Shown: positions 33,324-42,374 of the stretch, one piece after another | Position numbering within the stretch: the stretch's first letter is position 1 | Layout: each line of letters starts with the position of its first letter | Assembly (NCBI RefSeq): GCF_020400825.1 | Contig: NZ_JAINVH010000020.1 | Location: 1 to 64,000 of the forward strand | Length of the DNA stretch: 64,000 bases | Direction: 5' to 3' | Origin: Streptomyces sp. HPF1205 | Lineage (GTDB): Bacteria; Actinomycetota; Actinomycetes; Streptomycetales; Streptomycetaceae | Notes under the pieces: model-generated | Database searches by the model: none | Seen by the model: only the letters and a program-made list of their open reading frames with translations | What the model was told of the DNA's origin: nothing | Program-made: the position numbers and the translations under genes

Positions 33324-33338
33324 CTATGAACGTCATAG
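33324..33338. promoter_or_regulatory. Small inverted repeat CTATGA-ACG-TCATAG
   Basis: Perfect 6-bp arms with a 3-nt spacer, 74 bp before the start of the deacetylase-like lipoprotein. This AT-rich patch is unusual for the window and probably contains the promoter, but no clear -10/-35 pair was identified. Confidence 0.45.
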
Positions 33339-33411
33339 TGGGTGACCTGATTGTATGACCGGTCCTTTGCGGGGGACTCGCACGGGACGCCGGGGAAGAC
33401 GGGGAACGCAC

Positions 33412-34791
33412 ATGGGTTCCATGAATCGAAGGACTCTGCTGACGACGACCGCGGGCGCCGCCGCCGCGGTCGCCGTGGCGGGATGCGGGTCCGGCTCCGG
33501 GGGGAAGAGCGAGGGGGCGCCGCGCCCGCCGGGGACCGGCGGCTCCCGGCCGCACTCGGGGGCGGGCCCGTCGCCCGGCCCCACGGCGACCCTGATCGGT
33601 GACGGCTCGACCGCGCGCACCGGCCCGCAGCCCCACCAGCCGCCGAAGCCGGAGCGGCTGGAGCCGGGCCAGAAACCGCCCCAGTTCGTGATCTTCTCGT
33701 GGGACGGCGCCGGCGAGGTCGGCAACGGCCTCTTCCCCCGGTTCCGCAAGCTCGCCGCCGACCACGGCGCGTCGATGACGTTCTTCCTGTCCGGCCTCTA
33801 CCTGCTGCCCGAGGACAAGAAGCTCCGCTACGCCCCGCCCCGCAACCGCCGCGGCGCCTCCGACATCGGCTACCTCACCGACGAGCACGTCCGCGCCACC
33901 CTGGACAACGTCCGCCGGGCCTGGCTGGAGGGCCACGAGATCGGCACCCACTTCAACGGCCACTTCTGCGCCGGCCACGGCAGCGTGGGCAACTGGAGCC
34001 CGGCCGACTGGCACAGCGAGATCGAGCAGGCGAAAGGTTTCGTCACCCGCTGGAAGACCAACACCGGCTGGCACGACCTCGACCCGCTGCCCTTCGACTA
34101 CGACAAGGAGCTGATCGGCGGCCGCACCCCCTGCCTGCTCGGCCAGAAGCAGTGGCTGCCCACCGCCGCCGAGCTGGGCTTCCGCTACGACGCCAGCTCC
34201 CCGGGCGGCAACCAGGTCTGGCCGGGGAAGAAGCACGGCCTGTGGGACCTGCCGCTGCAGCTCATCCCGTTCCCCGGGCACCGCTTCGAGGTGCTGTCGA
34301 TGGACTACAACATGCTGGCCAACCAGTCCCACGCGGCCACGAAGTCCGACCCGCGCAACTACCCCGGCTGGCGCCGGCAGGCCGCCGCCTCGTACATCGC
34401 CGGCTTCCAGCGCGCGTACGAGACCAACCGGGCCCCCTTCTACATCGGCAACCACTTCGAGCACTGGAACGGCGGCATCTACATGGACGCCGTCGAGGAG
34501 GCGTTCAAGCACATCGCCTCCAGCGGGCTGGGGGACGTACGGCTGGTCTCCTTCCGCCAGTTCGTGGACTGGCTGGACGCCCAGGACCCGGCCGTGCTCG
34601 CCAAGCTCCGTACCCTGGAGGTCGGCGAGCAGCCGCCCGGCGGCTGGCGGGAGTTCCTGGCCGCACCGCCCACCGGTTCGGGCGGGCGCTCGGGCGCGGG
34701 CGGGCACTCGGGCGCGGGCGGCGGCTCCGGCTCCGGCGGGCACTCGGGCACGGGCGGCGCGGCGAGCGGCGGATCCGACGCCGTAACCTGA
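33412..34791 (+). CDS. Tat/lipoprotein polysaccharide deacetylase-like protein
   Basis: 459 aa from ATG 33412 (MGSMNRRTLL) with GGGGAA upstream. The N-terminus has a twin-arginine (NRRTLL) and lipobox AVAGC (about residue 24). A Pro/Ser-rich linker leads to a catalytic-type domain (about 90-430): QFVIFSWDGAGEVGNGLFPRF, HGASMTFFLSGLYLL, GHEIGTHFNGHFCAGHG and GNHFEHWNG. The TFF and H-x-x-G-T-H patterns resemble NodB-type polysaccharide deacetylases, where Asp and two His bind metal. The C-terminus is a Gly/Ser-rich tail. It is probably exported folded and acts on cell-envelope or extracellular glycan. Substrate unknown. Confidence 0.85.
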   Translation: MGSMNRRTLLTTTAGAAAAVAVAGCGSGSGGKSEGAPRPPGTGGSRPHSGAGPSPGPTATLIGDGSTARTGPQPHQPPKPERLEPGQKPPQFVIFSWDGAGEVGNGLFPRFRKLAADHGASMTFFLSGLYLLPEDKKLRYAPPRNRRGASDIGYLTDEHVRATLDNVRRAWLEGHEIGTHFNGHFCAGHGSVGNWSPADWHSEIEQAKGFVTRWKTNTGWHDLDPLPFDYDKELIGGRTPCLLGQKQWLPTAAELGFRYDASSPGGNQVWPGKKHGLWDLPLQLIPFPGHRFEVLSMDYNMLANQSHAATKSDPRNYPGWRRQAAASYIAGFQRAYETNRAPFYIGNHFEHWNGGIYMDAVEEAFKHIASSGLGDVRLVSFRQFVDWLDAQDPAVLAKLRTLEVGEQPPGGWREFLAAPPTGSGGRSGAGGHSGAGGGSGSGGHSGTGGAASGGSDAVT

Positions 34792-34874
34792 TGCTTATAT
34801 GGGGCAAATGCCGCTTTTGGTGTGGACGTCGGGGGTGCCCACGATCGCCCGGGGGCCCATGCGAAACTTTTCAC

Positions 34875-35486
34875 ATGAGCCCTACGCGCGCCCCCCGACG
34901 CCTCCGGTTCCGCGGTGCCGCCCTGGCGCTGGCCGGAACCGCGGCGCTGGCGTCGTCCCTCGCCGCCTGTTCGTCCGGTTCGGGCTCCTCCTCGGGCCAG
35001 TCGAACTTCGTCGGAGGCAACGGCGCCATCACCTTCGTCAAGGCGGCCGACCGCAAGCCCGCCCCCGACCTGTCCGGGAAGACCGTCGACGGTTCGCAGG
35101 CGAGCCTGGCCGCGTACAAGGGCAAGGTCGTCGTCGTCAACGTCTGGGGCTCGTGGTGCGCCCCCTGCCGCGCCGAGGCGCCCAACCTGGTCGCGGTCGC
35201 CAACGCCGACAAGGACAAGGGCGTGCAGTTCCTCGGCATCAACACCCGCGACCTGGAGACCGCCCCGGCCGCCCGCTTCGAGAAGAACTTCAAGGTCCCC
35301 TACCCGAGCCTGTACGACCGGGACGGCAGCCTGCTGCTGCGCTTCCCCAAGGGCAGCCTCAACGCCCAGGCGATCCCCTCCACGCTCGTCATCGACAAGC
35401 ACGGCCGGATCGCCGCCCGGGCGCTGAAGCCGCTCAGCGAGGACGACCTGAACCAGATGATCGCCCCGATCCTCGCGGAGAAGTGA
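34875..35486 (+). CDS. resA: ResA/TlpA-like thiol-disulfide oxidoreductase lipoprotein
   Basis: 203 aa. A signal sequence ends in the lipobox LAAC (about residue 32). The thioredoxin-like domain has VVNVWGSWCAPCRAEAPNLV with the CxxC active site (WCAPC), FLGINTRDLETAPAARFEKN and IPSTLVIDKHG. ResA reduces apocytochrome c haem-binding cysteines outside the membrane; electrons come through CcdA. It is the first gene of the resA-ccdA-resB-ccsA cluster; spacing to ccdA is one base. The short leader contains CGAAACTTTTCAC just before the start. Confidence 0.95.
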   Translation: MSPTRAPRRLRFRGAALALAGTAALASSLAACSSGSGSSSGQSNFVGGNGAITFVKAADRKPAPDLSGKTVDGSQASLAAYKGKVVVVNVWGSWCAPCRAEAPNLVAVANADKDKGVQFLGINTRDLETAPAARFEKNFKVPYPSLYDRDGSLLLRFPKGSLNAQAIPSTLVIDKHGRIAARALKPLSEDDLNQMIAPILAEK

Positions 35487-35487
35487 C

Positions 35488-36261
35488 ATGGTCGCCGGTA
35501 CGCCGGCCGTTCTCGCGGCCGACCCCAGCCAGACCGTGCTCACCGGAGCGCTGCTGGCGGCGATACCGGTCGCCATGGCCGCCGGCCTGCTCTCCTTCTT
35601 CTCCCCGTGCGTCCTGCCGCTCGTCCCCGGCTACCTGTCGTACGTGACCGGGCTCACCGGAACCGATCTCGCCGAGGCCAGGCGGGGCCGGATGGCGGCG
35701 GGCGCCACCTTGTTCGTCCTCGGCTTCAGCGCCGTCTTCGTCTCCGGCGGAGCGCTGTTCGGCAACTTCGGCTGGACCCTCAACAAGCACAAGCACGAGA
35801 TCACGATGGTGCTGGGCGCGCTGACCGTCGTCCTCGGCCTGGCCTTCATGGGGCTGATCGGCGGCCTCACCCAGCGCGAGTTCCGGTTCCACTTCCGGCC
35901 CGCCATGGGCCTGGCCGGCGCGCCATTGCTGGGCGCGCTGTTCGGCCTCGGCTGGGCGCCCTGCATCGGCCCGACCCTCGGCGCGGTCCAGGCGCTCGCC
36001 TTCAACGACGCCAGCGCGGGACGCGGCGCGCTGCTGATGTTCTTCTACTGCCTCGGTCTCGGTGTGCCGTTCATCGTGACGGCCATCGCCTTCCGCCGTA
36101 TGCTCGGCGCCTTCAGCTGGGTCAAACGCCATTACGCGTGGGTGATGCGAGCCGGCGGGGCCATGCTGGTCACCGTCGGCGTCCTGCTGCTCACCGGCGT
36201 CTGGGACCACATCACCTACCAGATGCAGATCTGGTCCGCAGGCTTCACTCCAGGATTCTGA
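35488..36261 (+). CDS. ccdA: CcdA cytochrome c biogenesis thiol transporter
   Basis: 257 aa with about six transmembrane helices. The two conserved cysteines lie in SFFSPCVLPLVPGYLSYVTG and LGWAPCIGPTLGAV, as in the DsbD/CcdA membrane core. CcdA moves reducing equivalents from cytoplasmic thioredoxin across the membrane to ResA. It follows resA with one base between and precedes resB with four bases, so the genes form one operon. GGAGAAG near the resA stop serves as ribosome site. Confidence 0.96.
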   Translation: MVAGTPAVLAADPSQTVLTGALLAAIPVAMAAGLLSFFSPCVLPLVPGYLSYVTGLTGTDLAEARRGRMAAGATLFVLGFSAVFVSGGALFGNFGWTLNKHKHEITMVLGALTVVLGLAFMGLIGGLTQREFRFHFRPAMGLAGAPLLGALFGLGWAPCIGPTLGAVQALAFNDASAGRGALLMFFYCLGLGVPFIVTAIAFRRMLGAFSWVKRHYAWVMRAGGAMLVTVGVLLLTGVWDHITYQMQIWSAGFTPGF

Positions 36262-36265
36262 ACCC

Positions 36266-38185
36266 ATGAGCATCACGCACAAGACCGGAGACGGTACCGC
36301 GCCCGGCGCCGGGACCGGGGCCGGGCACGGCCCGGCCGGGACCGCCGACGACGGCCGCCCCGAGGGCCAGGAACCTTCCGAGGGGCGAGAGGGCAACGAC
36401 GGCCTGGGGGTGGCCGGCGCGCAGCTCAGCACCGCGCCCGCCGACACCCTGGCCTCGCTGCCCGGCCTGGGCGTGCTGGGCTGGGTGCGCTGGATGTGGC
36501 GCCAGCTCACCTCGATGCGGATCGCGCTGATCCTGCTCTTCCTGCTGTCCCTGGCGGCGATCCCCGGCTCGCTGATCCCGCAGCACTCCGACCAGCTCAA
36601 GGTCGCCGCCTTCAAGCGGTCGCACCCGACGATCTCCCCGCTGTACGAGCGGCTGGGGATGTTCCACGTCTACAGCTCGCCGTGGTTCTCGGCGGTCTAC
36701 ATCCTGTTGTTCGTCTCGCTGGCCGGCTGCATCGTCCCGCGCACCTGGCAGTTCGTCGGCCAATTGCGGTCCCGGCCGCCGGCCGCCCCGCGCAACCTCA
36801 CCCGCCTGCCCGCCTACAGCACCTGGCGCACCGACGCCACTCCCGAGCAGGTCGCCGAGGCCGCCCGGCGCGCGCTGCGCGGCCGCCGGTTCCGTACCGC
36901 CGCCACCGGCACCTCGGTGGCCGGCGAGAAGGGCTATCTGCGCGAGGCCGGCAACCTGCTCTTCCACATCGCGCTGTTCGCCCTCCTCATCGGCTTCGCC
37001 CTGACCTCCCTGAACAACGCCCAGGGCGGCAAGCTGGTCGTCGAGGGCAACTCCTTCGTCAACAACCTCGCCGAGTACGACGACTTCAGTGGCGGCACCC
37101 TCTACGGCGCCGACGACCTCAAGCCCTTCGGCTTCCACCTGGACAGCTTCGACCAGAAGTACGCCACGACCGGCCCGGAGAAGGGCACCGCCCGCCTCTT
37201 CCGGGCCAACATCCACTACTGGAACGGCGCCGAGGGCAAGCGGACCAAGGGCTCCATCTCCGTCAACCACCCGCTGAGCATCGGCGGCGAGAAGGTCTAC
37301 CTGATCTCCCACGGCTACGCGCCCGTGGTGACCGTCAAGGACGGTCAGGGCAACGTGGCGTACCAGGGCCCGGTGCCGTTCCTGCCGCAGGACGCCAACC
37401 TGACCTCGACGGGTGTGATCAAGGTCCCGGACGCGGTCGGCAAGGACGGGGGACCCGACCAGCTCGGGTTCCGCGGGGTCTTCACCCCGACCTTCGCGCT
37501 GGACAAGGTGCGCGGCCCGCACTCGTCCTTCCCCACGCTCGGCTACCCCGCGCTGATCCTCACCGCCTACCACGGCGACCTGGGCATGAACTCGGGCATC
37601 CCGCAGAACGTCTACCAGCTCGACACCCAGCGGGCGAAGCAGTTCACGTACCCCGACGGCGGACCGTTCAGCAAGGCGCTGAAGGTCGGCGACACCATGA
37701 CCCTCCCCAACGGCGCCGGCACCCTGACCTTCGACGGCGTCAAGACGTGGGCCAGCTTCACCGTCTCCCACCAGGCGGGCAACACGCTCGCCCTCGTCGG
37801 CGGCGTGGCCGCGATCCTGGGCCTGGCCGGCTCGCTGTTCATCCAGCGCCGCAGGATCTGGGTACGGGCCGAGGCGGGCCCGGGCGGCGCCACCGTGGTC
37901 GAGATGGGCGGTCTGGGCCGCAGCGAGTCCGCCCGCATCGCCGACGAACTCGGCGACATCGCCTTCCAGCTCCAGCCGGACGCCCCGGCGAAACCGGAGG
38001 ACGAGCCGGCGGACGGCCCGGCGGACGGCCCGGCGGACGGCCCGCACGGCGACGACCCCGACGTACCCGGCGACGTCACCGACGAACCGGATGCACCCGA
38101 CGAATCCGACGAATCTGACGAATCCGACGACGTACCCGTCGATCCCGACGACGACGCAACCCACGACGAAGGAGCCCGCGCGTGA
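36266..38185 (+). CDS. resB: ResB cytochrome c biogenesis protein
   Basis: 639 aa. The N-terminal 70 residues are disordered. ResB membrane parts follow: LTSMRIALILLFLLSLAAIPG, FSAVYILLFVSLAGCIVPR, NLLFHIALFALLIGFALTS, and a last helix LALVGGVAAILGLAGSLF (about 500). A large outer domain lies between helices 3 and 4. ResB with CcsA forms the System II haem-delivery and cytochrome c synthesis complex. The C-terminus is an acidic repeat tail (PADGPADGPADG then DESDESDESDD), encoded by tandem 12-bp and 9-bp repeats. Its stop overlaps the ccsA GTG by four bases. Confidence 0.95.
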   Translation: MSITHKTGDGTAPGAGTGAGHGPAGTADDGRPEGQEPSEGREGNDGLGVAGAQLSTAPADTLASLPGLGVLGWVRWMWRQLTSMRIALILLFLLSLAAIPGSLIPQHSDQLKVAAFKRSHPTISPLYERLGMFHVYSSPWFSAVYILLFVSLAGCIVPRTWQFVGQLRSRPPAAPRNLTRLPAYSTWRTDATPEQVAEAARRALRGRRFRTAATGTSVAGEKGYLREAGNLLFHIALFALLIGFALTSLNNAQGGKLVVEGNSFVNNLAEYDDFSGGTLYGADDLKPFGFHLDSFDQKYATTGPEKGTARLFRANIHYWNGAEGKRTKGSISVNHPLSIGGEKVYLISHGYAPVVTVKDGQGNVAYQGPVPFLPQDANLTSTGVIKVPDAVGKDGGPDQLGFRGVFTPTFALDKVRGPHSSFPTLGYPALILTAYHGDLGMNSGIPQNVYQLDTQRAKQFTYPDGGPFSKALKVGDTMTLPNGAGTLTFDGVKTWASFTVSHQAGNTLALVGGVAAILGLAGSLFIQRRRIWVRAEAGPGGATVVEMGGLGRSESARIADELGDIAFQLQPDAPAKPEDEPADGPADGPADGPHGDDPDVPGDVTDEPDAPDESDESDESDDVPVDPDDDATHDEGARA

Positions 38186-39279
38186 ACCTCGCTGCCGCGG
38201 TCAACGAGAACTTCGCGAATTACAGCAACTACCTGATTCGCTCGGCGATGTTCGTCTACGCGCTCGCCTTCCTCGCCCACCTGGCCGAGTGGGTCTTCGG
38301 CGGCCGCAGCCGGATCGCCGTGCAGTCCGCGGCCCTGGTCACCGAGGCCGCCCCCGCGGCCCCGGCGGCCCAGGCGGGCCCGGAGGTCACGGTGACGACG
38401 GCCGCGGGCGGCACCGCCACCCTGGCGCGCCCCAAGGTCGTCACCCGCGCCTCCGCCAGCGACCGCGGCTTCGCGGACGGGCCGGGCGCGGCGGGCGGCA
38501 GCGAGAAGGGCGACCTGTACGGCCGGATCGCCATCTCCTTCACGGTCCTGGCCTGGCTGCTGCACCTCGGCGGCGTGGCCTTCCGCTGCGCCTCGGTGCA
38601 GCGCGCCCCCTGGGGCAACATGTACGAGTTCTCCACGACCTTCGGCATGGTCGCGGTCGGCGCGTACCTGGTGCTGCTCGCGCTGAAGAAGGACGTGCGC
38701 TGGATCGGCCTGTTCCTGACCACGTCGGTCCTGCTGGACCTGGGCCTGGCCCTGTCGGTGCTCTACACCGCCAGCGACCAGCTCGTACCGGCCCTGCACT
38801 CGTACTGGCTGTGGATCCACGTGTCCTGCGCGATCATCTCGGGCGCGGTGTTCTACCTGGCGGCCGTCGGCACCCTGCTGTACCTGTTCCGGGACCACTA
38901 CGAGGTCGCGGTGACCGCGGGGCGGGCGCAGGACAACCGCTGGGGCGACGTCATGCGGCGGCTCCCGGCCGCGGCGACCCTGGACAAGTTCGCGTACCGG
39001 ATGAACGCGCTGGTCTTCCCGCTGTGGACGTTCACCATCATCGCGGGCGCGATCTGGGCGCAGGCCGCGTGGGGCCACTACTGGGAGTGGGACCCGAAGG
39101 AGACCTGGTCGTTCATCACCTGGGTCGCGTACGCGGGCTACCTGCACGCCCGGGCCACCGCGGGCTGGAAGGGCCGCAAGGCCGCCTACCTGGCGCTGAT
39201 CGCCTTCGCCTGCTTCCTGTTCAACTACTACGGCGTGAACATCTTCGTCACCGGCAAGCACTCCTACGCCGGGGTCTGA
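38182..39279 (+). CDS. ccsA: CcsA/CcsB (ResC) cytochrome c synthase subunit
   Basis: 365 aa, GTG start overlapping the resB stop. About eight transmembrane helices; a ~60-residue Ala/Val-rich insertion follows helix 1. The tryptophan-rich WWD haem-handling motif is WGHYWEWDPKETWSF (about residue 297), with conserved histidines in AWLLHLGG, LHSYWLWIHVSCA and the C-terminal TGKHSYAGV. WGNMYEFSTTF is also typical. With ResB it exports haem and attaches it to apocytochrome c. It ends the operon, followed by a strong hairpin. Confidence 0.96.
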   Translation: MNLAAAVNENFANYSNYLIRSAMFVYALAFLAHLAEWVFGGRSRIAVQSAALVTEAAPAAPAAQAGPEVTVTTAAGGTATLARPKVVTRASASDRGFADGPGAAGGSEKGDLYGRIAISFTVLAWLLHLGGVAFRCASVQRAPWGNMYEFSTTFGMVAVGAYLVLLALKKDVRWIGLFLTTSVLLDLGLALSVLYTASDQLVPALHSYWLWIHVSCAIISGAVFYLAAVGTLLYLFRDHYEVAVTAGRAQDNRWGDVMRRLPAAATLDKFAYRMNALVFPLWTFTIIAGAIWAQAAWGHYWEWDPKETWSFITWVAYAGYLHARATAGWKGRKAAYLALIAFACFLFNYYGVNIFVTGKHSYAGV

Positions 39280-39293
39280 GCGCCCGGCCGGCG

Positions 39294-39329
39294 CCCGGCC
39301 GTCCCCGCCGACCGGCATGGACGGCCGGG
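39294..39329 (+). terminator. Hairpin terminator after cytochrome c operon
   Basis: Perfect 11-bp stem CCCGGCCGTCC (39294-39304) / GGACGGCCGGG (39319-39329), 14-nt loop, 15 bp after the ccsA stop. The converging PLDc_N gene ends at 39371, so the hairpin could serve both. Confidence 0.72.
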
Positions 39330-39370
39330 TGGCCGGGTAGCCGGGCGGCCGGGCGGTGTGCGTTGCCGCC

Positions 39371-39748
39371 TCAGTCGTTGTCCGGCGCGGTGCCGTCCTG
39401 CCCCCGCTTGCGCTTCTCGATCCGCTCGGCCAGCGACCGCAGGAACTCCGGGTTGTCGTCGGGGGCGATCCACTCGCCCGCCGGGATCGGCTCGCCCACG
39501 GCGGGACCCAGCCGGTACGAGCGGTGCCACTCCGAGGGCGTCGCGCCGCCGGCCACCACGGGCAGGCGCCGCTTGCCCAGGACCAGCCACGCCAGCGGGC
39601 CGACCACCACCTCGCCCAGCAGGATCACGATCAGCAGCCACACCACTTTGGGCAGGCCGCGCACCTGCGAAGGCGGCGTGCCCACGCAGTCCACGAGGGC
39701 GTATATCCACAGCGCGACCAGCAGCAGGTACGGCATGGACCGCAGCAT
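39371..39748 (-). CDS. PLDc_N-domain membrane protein
   Basis: 125 aa. MLRSMPYLLLVALWIYALVDCV and VVWLLIVILLGEVVVGPLAWLVLGKRR are the two transmembrane helices of a phospholipase D nuclease N-terminal (PLDc_N) domain, which normally stands alone in such small actinobacterial proteins. There is no HKD catalytic motif. The C-terminal 60 residues are polar and end in KRKRGQDGTAPDND. It is divergent from mqnL, 94 bp apart, and convergent with ccsA. Function unknown, probably membrane-related. Confidence 0.88.
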   Translation of the reverse strand: MLRSMPYLLLVALWIYALVDCVGTPPSQVRGLPKVVWLLIVILLGEVVVGPLAWLVLGKRRLPVVAGGATPSEWHRSYRLGPAVGEPIPAGEWIAPDDNPEFLRSLAERIEKRKRGQDGTAPDND

Positions 39749-39841
39749 GAGCAGACCCCCCAGATTGCCTTTCCTTCGAACCCGTCCAAGCCTAACCAGG
39801 GCGTCGCGTGGGCGGCGCGGGCGGGATGCGACACTGACCCC

Positions 39842-41296
39842 ATGGCTTACGACGACCTCCGCTCCCTGCTGCGGGCACTGGAGAAGGACCGCGACCTGGT
39901 GCGCGTGAAAGCCGAGGTCGACCCCTATCTGGAGGTCGGCGAGATCACCGACCGGGTCAACAAGGCCGGCGGTCCCGCGCTGCTGTTCGAGAACGTGAAG
40001 GGCTCGGTCGCGCCGCTGGCGATGAACGTGTACGGGACCGACCGCCGCCTGCTCAAGGCGCTGGGCCTGTCCTCGTACGACGAGATCGGCGAGAAGATCG
40101 CCGGGCTGCTCAAGCCGGAACTGCCGCACGGCTTCGTCGGGGTGCGCGAGGCGTTCGGGAAGCTGGCCGGCATGGTGCACGTGCCGCCGAAGAAGGTGAA
40201 GGACGGCCCGGTGCAGGAGGTCGTGCGCACCGGGGACGACGTCGACCTGGACGAGCTGCCCGCGCTGTTCACCTGGCCGCAGGACGGCGGGTCCTTCTTC
40301 AATCTCGGCCTGACCCACACCAAGGACCCCGAGAGCGGCGTACGCAATCTCGGCCTGTACCGGCTGCAGCGGCACGACCGTCGCACCATCGGCATGCACT
40401 GGCAGATCCACAAGGACAGCCGCAACCACTACCAGGTGGCCGCCCGCAGGGGCGAACGGCTGCCGGTCGCCATCGCCTTCGGCTGCCCGCCGGCCGTCAC
40501 GTACGCGGCCACCGCCCCGCTGCCCGGCGACATCGACGAGTACCTCTTCGCCGGCTTCGTCCAGGGCAGGCGGGTGGAGATGGTCGACTGCAGGACGGTG
40601 CCGCTGCAGGTGCCCGCGAACGCCGAGGTGGTGCTGGAGGGCTGGCTGGAGCCCGGCAAGACGCTGCCCGAGGGGCCGTTCGGCGATCACACGGGCTTCT
40701 ACACCCCGCGCGAACCGTTCCCCGCGCTGACCGTCGACTGCGTGACCATGCGCAAGCGGCCGCTGTTCCAGTCGATCGTGGTGGGCCGGCCGCCCACCGA
40801 GGACGGGCCGCTGGGCCGGGCCACCGAGCGCTTCTTCCTGCCGCTGCTGAAGATCATCGTCCCGGACATCGTGGACTACCACCTGCCCGAGGCGGGCGGC
40901 TTCCACAACTGCGCGATCGTCTCGATCGACAAGAAGTACCCCAAGCACGCCCAGAAGGTGATGCACGCCGTCTGGGGCGCCCACATGATGTCGCTCACCA
41001 AGCTGATCGTCGTGGTCGACGCCGACTGCGACGTGCACGACCTGCACGAGGTCGCCTGGCGGGCACTGGGCAACACCGACTACTCCCGCGACCTGTCCGT
41101 GGTCGAGGGCCCGGTCGATCACCTGGACCATGCCTCCTACCAGCAGTTCTGGGGCGGCAAGGCGGGCATCGACGCCACGCGCAAACTGCCCGAGGAGGGC
41201 TACACGCGCGACGGCGGCTGGCCGGAGATGGTGCTGTCCGATCCGGAGACCCGGGACCGGGTCACCCGACGCTGGAAGGAGTACGGCCTTTCATGA
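39842..41296 (+). CDS. mqnL: UbiD-family menaquinone biosynthesis decarboxylase
   Basis: 484 aa. It has the UbiD fold: LENVKGS-like FENVKGSVAPLAMNVYG, LFTWPQDGGSFFNLGLTHTKDP, RTIGMHWQIHKDSRNHY, EGPFGDHTGFYTPREPFP (the EGPFGDH Glu region) and DKKYPKHAQKVMHAVWG. It needs the prenylated flavin made by UbiX. In the futalosine pathway this protein decarboxylates the 1,4-dihydroxy-6-naphthoate product, before or after prenylation. The next gene, mqnP, overlaps its stop by four bases, supporting the menaquinone assignment over a ubiquinone or aromatic-acid role. Confidence 0.93.
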   Translation: MAYDDLRSLLRALEKDRDLVRVKAEVDPYLEVGEITDRVNKAGGPALLFENVKGSVAPLAMNVYGTDRRLLKALGLSSYDEIGEKIAGLLKPELPHGFVGVREAFGKLAGMVHVPPKKVKDGPVQEVVRTGDDVDLDELPALFTWPQDGGSFFNLGLTHTKDPESGVRNLGLYRLQRHDRRTIGMHWQIHKDSRNHYQVAARRGERLPVAIAFGCPPAVTYAATAPLPGDIDEYLFAGFVQGRRVEMVDCRTVPLQVPANAEVVLEGWLEPGKTLPEGPFGDHTGFYTPREPFPALTVDCVTMRKRPLFQSIVVGRPPTEDGPLGRATERFFLPLLKIIVPDIVDYHLPEAGGFHNCAIVSIDKKYPKHAQKVMHAVWGAHMMSLTKLIVVVDADCDVHDLHEVAWRALGNTDYSRDLSVVEGPVDHLDHASYQQFWGGKAGIDATRKLPEEGYTRDGGWPEMVLSDPETRDRVTRRWKEYGLS

Positions 41297-42219
41297 GTGC
41301 CGAGTCCGCGAGTCACGAAGTGTTCCGGCCCGCTCCCCGGCCCGACGGCGGCCGGGTGCGCGCCTTCCTGCGGCTCGTCATGATCGAGCACTCGGTCTTC
41401 GCGCTGCCGTTCGCCTACATCGCGGCGCTGACCGCGATGAACAGGGACGACGGCCAGGTGCACTGGGGCGAACTCCTGCTGGTCACGGTGGCGATGGTGG
41501 GTCTGCGGACCTTCGCCATGGCGTGCAACCGGATCATCGACCGGGAGATCGACGCGCGCAATCCCCGTACCGCCCACCGGGAACTGGTCACCGGGGCGGT
41601 GTCGGTGCGCTCGGCGTGGACCGGCGCGCTCGTCGCCCTCGCGGTGTTCCTGGGCGCCGCGGCGCTGCTCAACCCGCTGTGCCTGGCGCTGGCGCCGGTC
41701 GCCGCGGTGCCGATGGTGGTCTACCCGTACGGGAAGCGGTTCACGAACTTCCCGCACGCGATCCTCGGGCTGGCGCAGGCGATGGGCCCGATCGGGGCGT
41801 GGCTGGCGGTGACCGGGAGCTGGTCGTGGGACGCGGTGATCCTCGGCCTCGCCGTCGGCGTGTGGATCGGCGGCTTCGACCTGATCTACGCCAGCCAGGA
41901 CGTGGCCGCCGACCGGGCGCACGGCGTGAAGTCGGTCCCGGCCCGCTTCGGCATCCCGGGCGCGCTGTACGGGGCCCGGGCCTGCCACGCCGTCACCACC
42001 GGCCTGCTGATCTGGTACGGGGCCGCCACCGGCGCCGGGGCCTTCTGGTGGGTGGGCGTCGCGATCGTGGTCGGCGCGTTCGGCTACGAGCACTCGATCG
42101 TCCGGCCGGACGACCTGTCCCGGGTGAACCGGGCGTTCTTCACGGTGAACGGCGTCATCGGGATCACGCTGTTCGTGTTCGCGCTCGCCGACCTGATCGC
42201 GCGCGGCCTGGGCGTGTGA
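41293..42219 (+). CDS. mqnP: MqnP UbiA-family prenyltransferase
   Basis: 308 aa with eight or nine transmembrane helices. The first Asp-rich motif is CNRIIDREIDARNPRT (NxxxDxxxD); the second is DLIYASQDVAADRAHGVKS, with the usual final helix bundle. UbiA enzymes transfer a polyprenyl chain to an aromatic ring; here, directly after mqnL (4-bp overlap), the acceptor should be 1,4-dihydroxy-6-naphthoate of the futalosine pathway. Menaquinone in this group usually carries a nine-isoprene chain, which the sequence cannot show. Downstream is a GC-rich repeat, no gene. Confidence 0.93.
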   Translation: MSAESASHEVFRPAPRPDGGRVRAFLRLVMIEHSVFALPFAYIAALTAMNRDDGQVHWGELLLVTVAMVGLRTFAMACNRIIDREIDARNPRTAHRELVTGAVSVRSAWTGALVALAVFLGAAALLNPLCLALAPVAAVPMVVYPYGKRFTNFPHAILGLAQAMGPIGAWLAVTGSWSWDAVILGLAVGVWIGGFDLIYASQDVAADRAHGVKSVPARFGIPGALYGARACHAVTTGLLIWYGAATGAGAFWWVGVAIVVGAFGYEHSIVRPDDLSRVNRAFFTVNGVIGITLFVFALADLIARGLGV

Positions 42220-42266
42220 GGCCCGGGGGTCCGGGGCTTCGGCGTGTGACGCCCGGGGGTCCGGGG
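42211..42266. repeat. 26-bp direct repeat spanning the mqnP stop
   Basis: GGCGTGTGAGGCCCGGGGGT plus CCGGGG at 42211 recurs at 42241 with one change (GTGACG), period 30 bp. The first copy contains the mqnP stop codon. A third CCCGGGGGTCCG unit follows at about 42282. Confidence 0.88.
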
Positions 42267-42374
42267 GCCGTGGGTCCGAGGCCCGGGGGTCCGAGGGCCG
42301 GGTGTGAGGGGCCGCGTGCGACCGGACGGCGGGGCCGCCGCGGCGGGGCCGCGGCGGCCGGGGTGCCGTGCCGG

